A stretch of DNA of 64,000 nucleotides from assembly GCF_004337475.1 (NCBI RefSeq), contig NZ_SJZJ01000015.1, positions 16,523-80,522 of the forward strand, read 5' to 3'. This DNA comes from Nocardioides jejuensis. GTDB taxonomy: Bacteria > Actinomycetota > Actinomycetes > Propionibacteriales > Nocardioidaceae. A model generated the notes under the pieces. It made no database searches. It saw only the letters and a list, made by a program, of their open reading frames with translations, and had not been told where the DNA came from. Made by a program: the position numbers and the translations under genes. Shown here piece by piece: positions 8,629 through 17,743 of this stretch; positions within the stretch are counted from its first letter, which is position 1; every line of letters starts with the position of its first letter.

Positions 8629-10299
8629 TCAGCCGACCGCTGGCAGCCGCAGCTCGGCCGGAGCCCCAGCCGGCACCGCGGGCGACAGCGGAGCGACCGG
8701 CGCCACCCGCGCGTACGCCGACCCCAGCGACGGCCGCGGGTCCGCCTCGCCCTTGTTGGGCCAGAACGCCATGGCCCGCTCGGCCTGCGCAGTGATCGTG
8801 AGCGACGGGTTCACGCCCAGGTTGGCGGTGATCGCGGAGCCGTCGGCAACGTGCAGGCCGGGGTGGCCGTAGATCCGCTGCCAGGGGTCGATGACTCCGG
8901 TCGCGGGGGAGTCACCGATGGTCGCGCCGCCGATGTAGTGCGCAGTCGCCGGGATGTTGAAGAGGTCGGTCATGACCGCACTCGTGACACCGTCGGCCTT
9001 CTTGGCGTACTCGCGGGCGATGTCGTGGGCGACGGGGATCCAGTCGGGGTTCGGCTCGCCCGTGCCTTGCTTCGTGCGCAGTCGCCCGCCCCGGAGGTAC
9101 GACGTCAGGGAGTTGTCGAGCGACTGCATCACGAGGAGAACGACGGTGCGGTCGGCGGCCTTGCGGAGGTCGAACGCGCGCAGTGACTGCAGCGGGTGGA
9201 GCAGCAGGAAGGCGAGGAAGCGCAGGAAGCGGAACGGTCCGCCGTCGATCATCGGGACGGCCTGCGCGTACATCGCGTTCTGACCGGAGCCGTAGGTGAC
9301 GGTCTCGATGTGCGTCTGCGACTCGGGGTGGATCGAGGAGGTGATCGCGACGCCCTGGGCGAAGTCGTCGCGGCTCTTGCTGGTGACGCAGAGGATCGCC
9401 TCGGAGTTGGAGCGGGTCAGCTCGCCGAGGCGGTCGGAGAGCTGGGGGAGCGAGCCGTCGTCCTTGAGCTTGTGCAGCAGCTTCTGGGTGCCGAGCGCGG
9501 CGGCCGAGAAGACCACCTGCTCGGCGGTGAGCGTGCGGCGCCCCTTGCGCAGCTTGCCGTTGGCGCGTTCGGTGTCGACCTCGTAGCCGCCGCCTGCGCG
9601 CGGGCGGACCGACGTGACGGTGGTCAGCGCGTGCACCTCGGCGCCGGCCTGCTCGGCCAGGTAGAGGTAGTTGGTGACGGTGGTGTTCTTGGCGTTGTGG
9701 CGGCAGCCGGTCATGCACTCCGAGCAGTGGATGCAGCCCCGGCGGGCGGGCCCAGCACCGCCGAAGTACGGGTCGGGGACCTCCTCGCCCTCGGCGCCCT
9801 CGTTGAAGAAGACACCGACGCGCGTGCGGTGGAAGGTGTCGGCCACGCCGCGGTCGCGGGCGATCTCCAGCAGCAGGTCATCCGCCGGACCGGTGCGCGG
9901 GTTCTCCTCCACGCCGAGCATCCGCTCGGCCTGGTCGTAGTACGGCGCCAGCTCGTCGGCCCAGTCCGTGATGTGTGCCCACGCCTGGTCCTTGTAGAAG
10001 TCCGGCAAGGGCTTGTAGAGCGTGTTGCCGTAGATCAGCGAGCCGCCACCGACGCCCGCGCCGCTGAAGACCATGCACTTGCCGAGCATGCTGATCCGCT
10101 GCGGACCGGTCATGCCCAGGCGCGGCATCCAGATCGACTTGCGCAGGTTCCAGTTGGTCTTCGGGATGTCGTCGGCAGCCCACCGCCGTCCCGACTCGAG
10201 TACGCCGACCCGGTAGCCCTTCTCGGTCAGCCGGAGGGCGGTCACGGAGCCGCCGAAGCCCGAGCCGATGACGAGGACGTCGTAGTCGAAGGTGGCCAT
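8629..10299 (-). CDS. ChoD-like GMC family FAD oxidoreductase
   Basis: The 556-residue protein opens with the FAD-binding VIGSGFGGSVTALRL (GSGFGG at 12-17) and contains GAGVGGGSLIYGNTLY and the closing ANLGVNPSLTITAQAERAM, as in mycobacterial ChoD and related steroid or alcohol oxidases. At about 187-200 it has four cysteines spaced C-x2-C-x2-C-x3-C, a hallmark of this subfamily. The likely reaction is oxidation of a secondary alcohol; cholesterol has not been shown. I used ATG 10299, preceded by AGGAG, rather than an upstream start eight codons away. The TetR gene lies upstream on the same strand with a 58-base gap. A second member of the family is at 41029-42630. Confidence 0.88.
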   Translation of the reverse strand: MATFDYDVLVIGSGFGGSVTALRLTEKGYRVGVLESGRRWAADDIPKTNWNLRKSIWMPRLGMTGPQRISMLGKCMVFSGAGVGGGSLIYGNTLYKPLPDFYKDQAWAHITDWADELAPYYDQAERMLGVEENPRTGPADDLLLEIARDRGVADTFHRTRVGVFFNEGAEGEEVPDPYFGGAGPARRGCIHCSECMTGCRHNAKNTTVTNYLYLAEQAGAEVHALTTVTSVRPRAGGGYEVDTERANGKLRKGRRTLTAEQVVFSAAALGTQKLLHKLKDDGSLPQLSDRLGELTRSNSEAILCVTSKSRDDFAQGVAITSSIHPESQTHIETVTYGSGQNAMYAQAVPMIDGGPFRFLRFLAFLLLHPLQSLRAFDLRKAADRTVVLLVMQSLDNSLTSYLRGGRLRTKQGTGEPNPDWIPVAHDIAREYAKKADGVTSAVMTDLFNIPATAHYIGGATIGDSPATGVIDPWQRIYGHPGLHVADGSAITANLGVNPSLTITAQAERAMAFWPNKGEADPRPSLGSAYARVAPVAPLSPAVPAGAPAELRLPAVG

Positions 10300-10357
10300 G
10301 CGTTGCTCCTGCGGGATCGACACGGGGGATGATCCGCAGCATAGGGCTGCGCAGGGG

Positions 10358-10984
10358 TCAGGCGCCGCTGAACATCCGGCACGCCGCGCTGCCGACCAGG
10401 GCTCCCAGGTCGTCGGTCGTCCAGGGGTTGTCCTCGTCGAGGAGCGAGCGGATCGCTGCCTCGCAGGAGGCCATGAAGAGCTCCATCAGCACGGGCATCT
10501 TCCGGTCGAGGTCGTCGATCTGCCACCACCGGTCGACGGCCGAGCGGATCCAGTGCGTCGCGTGCTCGAGGATCTCGGCGCGCGCCGCCTGGAAGCGGGC
10601 GGACAGTGCCGGGTCCGGCTCGCCGCTGACCAGCAGCCGCCAGGTGGAGGGCTGCTTCTCGGCGGCGGCGAGCAGCGAGCGGAAGCCGGTGACGAAAGCG
10701 GCCTCGGGATCGTCCTGCCCGCCGGAGGAGTGCAGCGCGGTCAGCAGCGACTCGCGCAGCAGGGTCGCCTCGCGGTCGATCAGCGCGCTGACCAGCTCGA
10801 CGCGGTCGGCGTAGCAGGCGTAGACGACCGGGCGGGTGACGCCGAGGTGGCTGGCGACGGTGCCGATCGTGACCGCTGCCATGCCGCCGTCCACCGCGAT
10901 CTCCAGGGCCGCGTCGAGGACGGCCGGGCGCCGTCGTTCCGGCCCGAGGTGGGCGGCGCGGGTGCGGGGTGTGGCGGTCGACAT
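10358..10984 (-). CDS. TetR family transcriptional regulator
   Basis: The 208-residue protein has a TetR-type helix-turn-helix near the N-terminus (AAVTIGTVASHLGVTRPVVYACYADRVEL in outline, residues about 35-65) and an all-helical ligand domain after it. The start at 10984 places a short basic arm before the DNA-binding helices; the much longer open frame upstream is an antisense shadow of the oxygenase gene. It is divergent from the DUF2236 oxygenase at 11111, and the 126 bases between carry strong inverted repeats, so autoregulation and control of that gene are likely. The GMC oxidoreductase follows it downstream and may be co-transcribed. The ligand is unknown. Confidence 0.9.
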   Translation of the reverse strand: MSTATPRTRAAHLGPERRRPAVLDAALEIAVDGGMAAVTIGTVASHLGVTRPVVYACYADRVELVSALIDREATLLRESLLTALHSSGGQDDPEAAFVTGFRSLLAAAEKQPSTWRLLVSGEPDPALSARFQAARAEILEHATHWIRSAVDRWWQIDDLDRKMPVLMELFMASCEAAIRSLLDEDNPWTTDDLGALVGSAACRMFSGA

Positions 10985-11025
10985 GGCGTGATCCTGACAC
11001 GGATCCGGAAACGAAGAGATTTGCT

Positions 11026-11069
11026 TCACACTTGAAGGAACATGCTTCATGTGTGACTTAATGTCACAC
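11026..11069. promoter_or_regulatory. Overlapping inverted repeats, probable TetR operators
   Basis: Arm 11026-11037 (TCACACTTGAAG) pairs with 11045-11056 (CTTCATGTGTGA) with one mismatch. A second repeat, GTGTGAC-TTAAT-GTCACAC at 11051-11069, is perfect and shares its left arm with the first. The common half-site is TCACAC/GTGTGA. The block lies between the TetR gene (start 10984) and the oxygenase (start 11111), 42 bases before the latter, so binding there could repress both. Confidence 0.8.
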
Positions 11070-11110
11070 CAACACCCTCCCGTCGGGAGGCGCCACGAAA
11101 GGTCTTCGCC

Positions 11111-12166
11111 ATGGCATCGCGCCCCGTCGCCCCGCACCGCGACTACGGCTTCTTCGCGCCGGATTCCGTCACCCGCAAGGTCTGGGGCTACCCGACGACG
11201 CCGCTCACGGGCATCGTCCGGGCTGTCGTGGTGGAGGAGTTCGACCCCAATCTTGTTGCAGCCGTGCACCAGACCGGCGCGAACTACAACCGGCTCGACA
11301 CCCGCTACGCCCGCACCGTCCAGTACTTCGCTGCGGTGGCGTTCGCCGACAGTCAGACCGTCACGAAGATGGCCGACGTCCTGGTGAAGATCCACTCCAA
11401 GGCGATCGGCATCGAGCCGGTCAGCGGCAACCGCTATGACGCCAACGACCCGGACTCGCAGCTCTGGATCCTGGTCACCGGCTGGCACTCGGTGCTCAAG
11501 GCGTACGAGATGTTCGGCCCGGGCAAGCTGACCGAGGACGAGGAGCGTCAGTACTGGGCGGAGTGCGCGATCGCGGCCGAGCTCCAGACCTGTGACCCGG
11601 CAGCAGTGCCTCGCAGCCGCGACGAGGTGCGTGCGTACTTTGCCGAGTGGAAGCCACGGCTCGCCTCGAGCCTGTCGACGCACCAGATGATCAACCAGCT
11701 GCTCAATGGCGTGAATGCCGTGCTCGCCGACAGGAAGGGTGTGCTGCGGCTCGTCCGCCCGGTCGCCAACGTCCTCATCCGCAAGAGCACGATCGCCTCG
11801 TTGCCGCACCACATGCGCGAGCTCGCCAACGTCCGGCAGAGCCGTTTCACGGACGCCTGGGTGACGCTCATGGTGCGGTTCCTCATGCGGACCGCCCACC
11901 GTAGCCTCCCGCTCCAGCGCTTCCTTCTTGCGCAGATCGCGCCGAAGACGCTGCCGATCGTCGAGCCGCACTGGCGCGGGCTCACGCCGGACAACCCCGT
12001 CGTCCTGACGCCCGAGGAGGCGCGCCACCAGTGGGGCTACGTCCGGCCCAGCGAGGCGCACCACGACCTCCGTGCCCGGCAGCAGGCGCGGGTCTTCGGC
12101 GAGGGCCTCGCGCCCAGTGACGAAGGCCTGATCGAGTCCCAGGCCGTCCTGGGCCGTCTCGCCTGA
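11111..12166 (+). CDS. DUF2236 (MpaB-type) oxygenase family protein
   Basis: The 351-residue protein fits the DUF2236 family of actinobacterial and fungal oxygenases that includes the latex-clearing Lcp and MpaB proteins, which are b-type heme enzymes cleaving or oxidising hydrophobic substrates. Supporting pieces are the DYGFFAPDSVTRKVWGYPTTPLTGIVRAVV opening in outline, an AFADSQTV segment, and the VTGWHSVLKAYEMFG segment near 125 holding a histidine, as in this family. Heme binding is inferred, not visible. The ATG has GAAAGG about 9 bases upstream. It is divergent from the TetR gene and lies 53 bases before the acyl-CoA dehydrogenase, so the three may serve one lipid pathway. Confidence 0.8.
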   Translation: MASRPVAPHRDYGFFAPDSVTRKVWGYPTTPLTGIVRAVVVEEFDPNLVAAVHQTGANYNRLDTRYARTVQYFAAVAFADSQTVTKMADVLVKIHSKAIGIEPVSGNRYDANDPDSQLWILVTGWHSVLKAYEMFGPGKLTEDEERQYWAECAIAAELQTCDPAAVPRSRDEVRAYFAEWKPRLASSLSTHQMINQLLNGVNAVLADRKGVLRLVRPVANVLIRKSTIASLPHHMRELANVRQSRFTDAWVTLMVRFLMRTAHRSLPLQRFLLAQIAPKTLPIVEPHWRGLTPDNPVVLTPEEARHQWGYVRPSEAHHDLRARQQARVFGEGLAPSDEGLIESQAVLGRLA

Positions 12167-12219
12167 CATTCCTCCAAGCACGTAGCATTCTTGCGATTCC
12201 CCCTCCTGGAAGGACCCCC

Positions 12220-14016
12220 GTGGCCTCGAACCTGGTCTCCGCCCGCAACATCGAGTTCCTGCTGTACGAATGGCTCGACGTCGAGCGGCTCTCCTCGCGC
12301 GAGCGCTTCGCTGAGCACTCCCGCGAGTCGTACGACGCGCTGCTGGAGCTCTCCGCGCAGCTCGCGACCGACCACTTCGCGACGCACTTCCGCAAGAGCG
12401 ACGAGCAGGAGCCGACGTTCGACGGCACCACCGTCCACCTGATCCCGGAGATCGGCGACGCGCTCAAGCGCTTCGCCGAGATGGACGGCTTCTCGCTGCA
12501 GGCGGACGAGGAGTTCGGCGGCATGCAGCTGCCGGCGACCGTCGGCACGGCTGCTTCGACGTGGTTCACCGCGGCCAACATCGGCACCGCCTGCTACTCG
12601 TTCCTGACGGTTGCGAACGCCTCGCTCCTGGTCGCTCACGCGAGCGACGAGATCAAGCAGCGCTACGCGCGGCCGATGTTCGAGGGTCGCTTCTTCGGCA
12701 CGATGGCGATGTCGGAGCCCCACGCCGGCACCTCGCTCGGCGACGTCACGTCCCGCGCGATCCCGCAGGCCGACGGCACCTACCGGGTCTTCGGATCGAA
12801 GATGTGGATCTCCGGTGGAGACCACGAGATCGCGGAGAACATCGTCCACCTCGTCCTGGCCAAGCTGCCGGACGCGCCCGAGGGCACGAAGGGCATCTCG
12901 CTCTTCGTCGTCCCGAAGTTCCTGGTCAACGAAGACGGCTCGCTCGGTGAGCGCAACGACGTGGTGCTCTCGAGCATCAACCACAAGCTCGGCTCGCGCG
13001 GCACGGTCAACACCGCCCCGGTCTTCGGCGACGGCGCCTTCCAGCCGGGCGGCGAGTCGGGCGCGATCGGCTTCCTCGTGGGTGAGCCCCACAAGGGCCT
13101 GAAGTACATGTTCCACATGATGAACGCCGCCCGCCTCGCGGTCGGCACGGCCGCGACGGGCACCGCGTCGGCGGCGTACCTGAAGTCGCTCGACTACGCC
13201 CGCAGTCGCCCGCAGGGCCGCGCGCTGACGACGACCGACCAGGCCACACCGCAGGTCGAGATCATCGAGCACACCGACGTGCGCCGGATGCTGCTCGCGC
13301 AGAAGTCGTACGTCGAGGGCGCCATGGCGCTGGCCCTCCTCTGCGCCAGCCTGCTCGACGACGAGCGGACTGCGGAGACCGAGGAGGCCCGTGCCGAGGC
13401 CTCGAAGGTGCTCGGGGTCCTCACGCCGATCGTGAAGTCGTGGCCGTCGCAGTGGGGTCAGGAGTCGACCTCGCTGGCCATCCAGGTGCTCGGTGGTGCG
13501 GGCTACACCCGCGACTACGACGTGGAGCAGCACTGGCGCGACCAGCGCCTCAACCCGATCCACGAGGGCACGCACGGCATCCAGGCGCTCGACCTGCTCG
13601 GCCGCAAGATCCTGATGGACGGCGGCGCCGGCCTGATGGCGCTCGCCGGCCGCATGGAGAAGACGATCGCCGCTGCCCGCGAGCTCGGCGGCGAGCCCTC
13701 GGCGTACGCCGACCAGCTCAAGGCGCAGCTCGACCGGATCGGCGAGGTCACCTTCGGTCTCGTCGCGCTCGGCGACCCGGAGAAGATCATGGCCAACGCC
13801 TCGGTCTACCTCGAGGCCGCCGGTCACCTCGTCGTCGCGTGGATCTGGCTCGAGCAGCTGGTGGTCGCCGGCACCACGGAGGGCGACTTCTACAACGGCA
13901 AGCGCCAGGCCGGCCGCTACTTCTTCGCCACCGAGCTGCCGAAGATCACGCCGATGCTGGACCTCGTCGCGGCGGGTGACCTCACGTCGTACGAGATGCA
14001 GGACGCCTGGTTCTGA
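12220..14016 (+). CDS. Acyl-CoA dehydrogenase, long FadE5/ACAD-C type
   Basis: At 598 residues this is longer than the usual 380-400, as in the FadE5-like group with an N-terminal extension and an added C-terminal domain. FAD and substrate segments include GTMAMSEPHAGTSLGDV and the MWISGGDHE loop; the catalytic glutamate is in IHEGTHGIQALD (about residue 449). It would introduce the alpha-beta double bond into acyl-CoA with FAD as acceptor. The GTG start has GGAAGGA 8 bases upstream. An excellent hairpin terminator follows 10 bases after the stop. The preceding oxygenase gene is probably in the same transcript. Confidence 0.92.
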   Translation: MASNLVSARNIEFLLYEWLDVERLSSRERFAEHSRESYDALLELSAQLATDHFATHFRKSDEQEPTFDGTTVHLIPEIGDALKRFAEMDGFSLQADEEFGGMQLPATVGTAASTWFTAANIGTACYSFLTVANASLLVAHASDEIKQRYARPMFEGRFFGTMAMSEPHAGTSLGDVTSRAIPQADGTYRVFGSKMWISGGDHEIAENIVHLVLAKLPDAPEGTKGISLFVVPKFLVNEDGSLGERNDVVLSSINHKLGSRGTVNTAPVFGDGAFQPGGESGAIGFLVGEPHKGLKYMFHMMNAARLAVGTAATGTASAAYLKSLDYARSRPQGRALTTTDQATPQVEIIEHTDVRRMLLAQKSYVEGAMALALLCASLLDDERTAETEEARAEASKVLGVLTPIVKSWPSQWGQESTSLAIQVLGGAGYTRDYDVEQHWRDQRLNPIHEGTHGIQALDLLGRKILMDGGAGLMALAGRMEKTIAAARELGGEPSAYADQLKAQLDRIGEVTFGLVALGDPEKIMANASVYLEAAGHLVVAWIWLEQLVVAGTTEGDFYNGKRQAGRYFFATELPKITPMLDLVAAGDLTSYEMQDAWF

Positions 14017-14026
14017 TCGCACCATC

Positions 14027-14063
14027 GCGAAGGCCCGGACCGCTCGGCGGTCCGGGCCTTCGC
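14027..14063 (+). terminator. Strong hairpin terminator after acyl-CoA dehydrogenase
   Basis: A perfect 17-base-pair stem (14027-14043 with 14047-14063) closes on a three-base TCG loop, 10 bases after the dehydrogenase stop. There is no U-tract, as is common in high-GC actinobacteria. Confidence 0.85.
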
Positions 14064-14065
14064 CA

Positions 14066-14085
14066 TGCGTGACCTAGGTCCGTCG
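14066..14085. promoter_or_regulatory. Possible DevR/DosR-type box upstream of uspA
   Basis: GACCTAGGTC at 14071-14080 is a perfect palindrome with GAC and GTC separated by four bases, the same spacing as in the mycobacterial DevR box GGGAC-N4-GTCCC; the right flank matches the consensus one base further (GTCC). It lies about 60 bases before the universal stress protein start, and a DevR-like gene is 1.4 kb downstream. The match is partial, so this is a candidate only. Confidence 0.35.
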
Positions 14086-14140
14086 AGCGTGGGCCGCGCG
14101 GCCCTGTCGGCCCGCTGTGGTCGAGGCGCACGCTCAGGTC

Positions 14141-15019
14141 ATGAACGACGCGATGGGTCCCGTGGTGGTCGGCTGGGATGCCAGCCCGGAGGCGCACCTC
14201 GCGCTCCAGCGAGGGCATGAGCGCGCGGAGCGCACGCAGTGTCCGCTGCGCGTGGTGATCGCGCTCGGTGACATCGGCAAGCTCTCGGTCTGGGCGGACG
14301 AATGGACGCGAGGACTCGGTGAGGAATGGAGCGCAAAGGCGCAGAAGGTTCTCGCCGAGCTCGGCCGGCCGGAGCTCGTCCCCGAGCTGGTCGAGGGAAC
14401 GCCGACAGACGTGCTGATCGCCGCCAGTCGCACCGCCTCCATCGTGGTGGTGGGCGCGGGCGGGCACGGTCCTCTCTTTGGCCGCCTGCTCGGCTCGGTG
14501 AGCCAGCAGCTCGCCCGGCACGCCGCCTGCCCGCTACTGGTGGTCCGGGCAGGCGGTGTCGCCGTAGGGCCGGTCGTAGTCGGCGTCGACGGCTCGCCCG
14601 GCAGCATGGCGGCACTGGAGTTCGCGTTGGCAGAGGGAGCGGCTCGCCGACTCCCCGTCGATGCGCTCTACGTCCCGCAGCACCTGCCGGGGTACGTGTA
14701 CTGGGAGGGACCGGCGCCGGTCGAGCTGCTGCGGGACCTCGAGGCCCACGACGCCCAGGTCCGGGCCACGGTGGAGGCGGCGCTTGCCGGTCATCCCGAC
14801 CTCGTCGCCCAGGTGCGGATCGCTGAGGGTTCCGCGGCGCACGAGATCGCCCGGGCCTCCGAGAACGCCAGCCTGGTGGTGGTCGGCAGCCGGGGCACGA
14901 CAGGCTCGTCGCGGCTCCTGCTCGGCTCTGTCGCGAACGCCGTTCTGCACCGCTCGCATTGTCCGGTCGCGATCATCCACGCACCGGTCGAGGAGGAAGG
15001 AAGTCAGCCATGCGACTGA
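14141..15019 (+). CDS. Tandem universal stress protein (UspA) domains
   Basis: The 292-residue protein has two Usp domains. Each ends with the ATP-binding G-x2-G-x9-G signature: VVVGAGGHGPLFGRLLGSVS near 105 and VVVGSRGTTGSSRLLLGSVA near 250. Each starts with a strand ending in an acidic residue (VVVGWDAS, VVVGVDGS). Tandem Usp proteins of this type belong to the hypoxia/dormancy regulon in mycobacteria. ATG 14141 directly precedes the first strand; a GTG eight codons upstream and an ATG four codons downstream are alternatives, and no clear ribosome site decides. The gene overlaps the next one by 10 bases. Confidence 0.9.
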   Translation: MNDAMGPVVVGWDASPEAHLALQRGHERAERTQCPLRVVIALGDIGKLSVWADEWTRGLGEEWSAKAQKVLAELGRPELVPELVEGTPTDVLIAASRTASIVVVGAGGHGPLFGRLLGSVSQQLARHAACPLLVVRAGGVAVGPVVVGVDGSPGSMAALEFALAEGAARRLPVDALYVPQHLPGYVYWEGPAPVELLRDLEAHDAQVRATVEAALAGHPDLVAQVRIAEGSAAHEIARASENASLVVVGSRGTTGSSRLLLGSVANAVLHRSHCPVAIIHAPVEEEGSQPCD

Positions 15020-15435
15020 TCGATGAGGCCGAGAAGCTGTTCCAGGGCGAGATCGTCGACCTCGAGCGCCCGGAGTGCCTGCGGCTCCTTGAGCTGAGCC
15101 GGGTGGGCCGGATCGCGGTCAACGACCCGGACGGGCCGTTGGTCGTCCCGGTCAATGGGCGAGCCGACGGCGAGGACGTGTACTTCCGGCTGCGGGAGGG
15201 GTCGCAGCTGGCGCTGGCGCTCGCGGATGGCCGGGCCGCGTACGAGGTCGACGGCTTCGACGAGTTCCGGCAGGCCGGATGGAGCGTCCTCGTCCGCGGG
15301 GAGGTGCGCCGGATCAGCCCGGAGGACCTTCCGGAGCACCGGTCGGAGTGGCCCCGGCCCTGGGCCGCGGGCGAGCGTGACGTCTGGGTGCGCCTCGCCG
15401 GTGACTCGATCTCCGGGCGCCGGTTGCTCCCGTGA
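15010..15435 (+). CDS. Pyridoxamine 5'-phosphate oxidase-fold protein
   Basis: The 141-residue protein has the split-barrel flavin-binding fold: LLELSRVGRIAVNDPDGPLVVPVN near 27-50, then AYEVDGFDE and WSVLVRGEVRRI. Such small proteins bind FMN, F420 or heme and are common in dormancy regulons. The ATG overlaps the stop of the stress protein by 10 bases, with GAGGAAGGAAG just upstream, so it is translated with that gene. A homologue with the same segments (YEVDSYDE, GWSVVALGTCERI) is at 17744-18163. The cofactor cannot be decided. Confidence 0.82.
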   Translation: MRLIDEAEKLFQGEIVDLERPECLRLLELSRVGRIAVNDPDGPLVVPVNGRADGEDVYFRLREGSQLALALADGRAAYEVDGFDEFRQAGWSVLVRGEVRRISPEDLPEHRSEWPRPWAAGERDVWVRLAGDSISGRRLLP

Positions 15436-15481
15436 CCGCAACTGCGATGAATGCATCCCCAGCTTCCGGTAGAACGGTGCC

Positions 15482-16117
15482 ATGACGATCCGTGTGTTCC
15501 TGCTCGACGACCACGAGGTCGTCCGCCGCGGCCTGCGCGACCTTCTGGAGTCGGCCGGCGACATCGAGGTCGTCGGGGAGAGCGGCTCGGCCGTCCAGGC
15601 CACCGCAATGATCCCCGCGCTGCACCCCGACGTCGCCGTGCTCGACGGCCGGCTGCCGGACGGCAGCGGCGTGGACGTGTGCCGTGACGTGCGGTCCGTC
15701 GACGCCTCGATCCGGGCCCTCATCCTCACCTCGTACGACGACGACGAGGCGCTGTTCGCCGCGATCATGGCCGGAGCCTCGGGCTACGTCCTCAAGCAGA
15801 TCACCGGCACCGACCTCGTCGACGCGGTGCGCCGCGTCGCCGAGGGCCAGTCGCTGATCGACCCGTCGCTGACCGCGCGGGTGCTCGAGCGCGTGCGCTC
15901 GGGCGCGTCGACGGGGCCAGCCGAGCTGGAGGTCCTGACCGCCCGCGAGCGCGAGATCTTCGAGCTGATCGCCGAGGGTCTCACCAACCGGCAGATCGGC
16001 GAGCGTCTCTTCCTCGCCGAGAAGACGGTCAAGAACTACGTGTCGAACCTGCTCGCCAAGCTCGGCCTCGAGCGGCGTACGCAGGCGGCGGTGCTGGCCT
16101 CACGGCTGCTGCACTGA
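15482..16117 (+). CDS. NarL/DevR-family response regulator
   Basis: The 211-residue protein has a receiver domain with acidic pair Asp9-Asp10, phosphorylation site Asp55 (VAVLDGRLPD), Thr83 and Lys105, followed by a LuxR-type DNA-binding domain from about 145 (LTAREREIFELIAEGLTNRQIG and VKNYVSNLLAKLGLERR in outline). KNYVSNLLAKL resembles the recognition region of mycobacterial DevR/DosR. The gene faces the sensor kinase at 16124-17710, stop to stop with six bases between, which is unusual for such pairs. Targets are probably the stress and flavin-fold genes on both sides. Confidence 0.93.
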   Translation: MTIRVFLLDDHEVVRRGLRDLLESAGDIEVVGESGSAVQATAMIPALHPDVAVLDGRLPDGSGVDVCRDVRSVDASIRALILTSYDDDEALFAAIMAGASGYVLKQITGTDLVDAVRRVAEGQSLIDPSLTARVLERVRSGASTGPAELEVLTAREREIFELIAEGLTNRQIGERLFLAEKTVKNYVSNLLAKLGLERRTQAAVLASRLLH

Positions 16118-16123
16118 CGGCGG

Positions 16124-17710
16124 TCAGCGGACGGGCACACGGAAGAGCAGGCGTGTGCCGGTCGGCTCGGCGCGGGTCACCTCGAGCGAGCCGCCCAGGT
16201 GGGTCGCTCGCTGCCGGAGGTTGTGCAGGCCGCTCTCGCGGCCGCCCGGGGCGATGCCGGAGCCGTCGTCGGTCACGGTGAGGCTGACCTCGTCGGTATC
16301 ACTCGTGAGGGCGATCGAGACGGCACCGGCCGACGCGTGGCGCGCGGCGTTGGAGAGGGCCTCACGCAGGGCCGCAACGAGGTGCTCGGCGATCACGGCG
16401 GAGACGGCGGTGTCGACCGGGCCGGCGGTCCGGACCACAGGGGCGAAGCCGAGCACACCTTCGTACTCAAGGGCCAGGGCAGTGACCTGTGCGCGCAACG
16501 ACTGGGCGCCCGGCCGCTGGAGGGCGAAGATCGTGCTCCGGATGTCACGGATGGTGGTGTCCAGGTCGGCGACGGTGCTGTCGATCCGGTCAGCCACGAC
16601 GGGGGACACCACCTGTCCGCGGACGCCCTGCAGCTGGAGGCCGGTGGCGAAGAGCCGCTGGATGACCAGGTCGTGGAGATCGCGCGCGATCCGGTCGCGA
16701 TCCGACACGATCGCGAGCTCGGCACGGTCCGCAAGGGCTCGCGCGCGGTCGAGCGCGAGACCTGCCTGCTCACCGAACGACGCGAGCATGTCGAGGTCGG
16801 CCCGCAGCATCCCGCGCTCCTGCCGGGGGTCGAGGACGACCACCAGGACCGTCGCTCCGAAGAGCTCCGCGCGCACCGGCACGGCGACCGCGAGTTGCTC
16901 GTCGGCGAGCGCGACAGGATCGGGGCGGCCGCCCGCGAAGGCTTCCCGAACCGCCACGTCGGACGTCTCCACGACGGCTGGGGCGGAGCCGGCGTCGCGG
17001 CCCTCGGTGCTCACGATGGTCGGCGCGCCGGCCTCGTCGGTCGACAGCACCGCGACGAGCGGAGAGCGGGAGACAACGCGCGCCGCGACAGCGACGAGGT
17101 CCAGGGCCTCCTTCATCGTGGCGCTCGGGCGCAAGGCCTGCTCGAGACGAGCGGTCGCCTCGAGCCAGACGCGCTGGCGCTCCGAGAGCGCGTAGGCACG
17201 GGCGTTCTGCACGACCACGCCGGCAGCGCTGGCCAGCGCCTCGACGAGCGCCTGGTCCTGGTCGGTGAAGGCGGCGCCTCCGGCCTTCTCCGTCAGGTAC
17301 AAGTTGCCGAAGGCGACGCCGCGGATCAGGACGGGTACGCCGAGGAAGCTGGTCATCGGCGGGTGGTTCTTCGGGAATCCGTACGACGCCACGTGGTCCT
17401 GCAGGTGGGGGAGCCGGAGCGGTCCCGGGTGCCGGATGAGCAGGCCGAGGATGCCCCGTCCGTGAGGAGGGTCGCCGATGCGGGCGCGTTCGTCGTCGTC
17501 GACGCCGTGGGTGATGAAGGCGGCGAGGTCGTCGTGGTCGCTGATCACGCCCAGTGCGCCGTAACGAGCGCCGGTGAGCTGGCAGGCGGACTCGACGATC
17601 CGCCGCAGCACCTTGTCCAGATCGAGGTCGGAGCTCATCGCTGCCACCGCCTCGAGGAGCACGCGCGCGTCGCTGCTCAGTCCCTCGTCGTCCCTCTCCA
17701 CGCCTCTCAT
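16124..17710 (-). CDS. DevS/DosT-like GAF sensor histidine kinase
   Basis: The 528-residue kinase has two GAF domains (about 20-175 and 190-320), a HisKA_3 dimer domain with His346 in RDRIARDLHDLVIQRLF, and an ATPase domain with DDGSGI and GLHNLRQRA. The first GAF domain keeps FPKNHPPMTSFLGVP with His116, which corresponds by position to the heme-ligand histidine of mycobacterial DevS; heme sensing of oxygen, NO or CO is therefore likely but inferred. ATG 17710 is used; a GTG eight codons upstream is possible. It lies convergent to the response regulator. The upstream flavin-fold gene is on the same strand, 33 bases away. Confidence 0.92.
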   Translation of the reverse strand: MRGVERDDEGLSSDARVLLEAVAAMSSDLDLDKVLRRIVESACQLTGARYGALGVISDHDDLAAFITHGVDDDERARIGDPPHGRGILGLLIRHPGPLRLPHLQDHVASYGFPKNHPPMTSFLGVPVLIRGVAFGNLYLTEKAGGAAFTDQDQALVEALASAAGVVVQNARAYALSERQRVWLEATARLEQALRPSATMKEALDLVAVAARVVSRSPLVAVLSTDEAGAPTIVSTEGRDAGSAPAVVETSDVAVREAFAGGRPDPVALADEQLAVAVPVRAELFGATVLVVVLDPRQERGMLRADLDMLASFGEQAGLALDRARALADRAELAIVSDRDRIARDLHDLVIQRLFATGLQLQGVRGQVVSPVVADRIDSTVADLDTTIRDIRSTIFALQRPGAQSLRAQVTALALEYEGVLGFAPVVRTAGPVDTAVSAVIAEHLVAALREALSNAARHASAGAVSIALTSDTDEVSLTVTDDGSGIAPGGRESGLHNLRQRATHLGGSLEVTRAEPTGTRLLFRVPVR

Positions 17711-17743
17711 GGTCTCAGGAGCACCTCGGGGCACACAGGGAAA

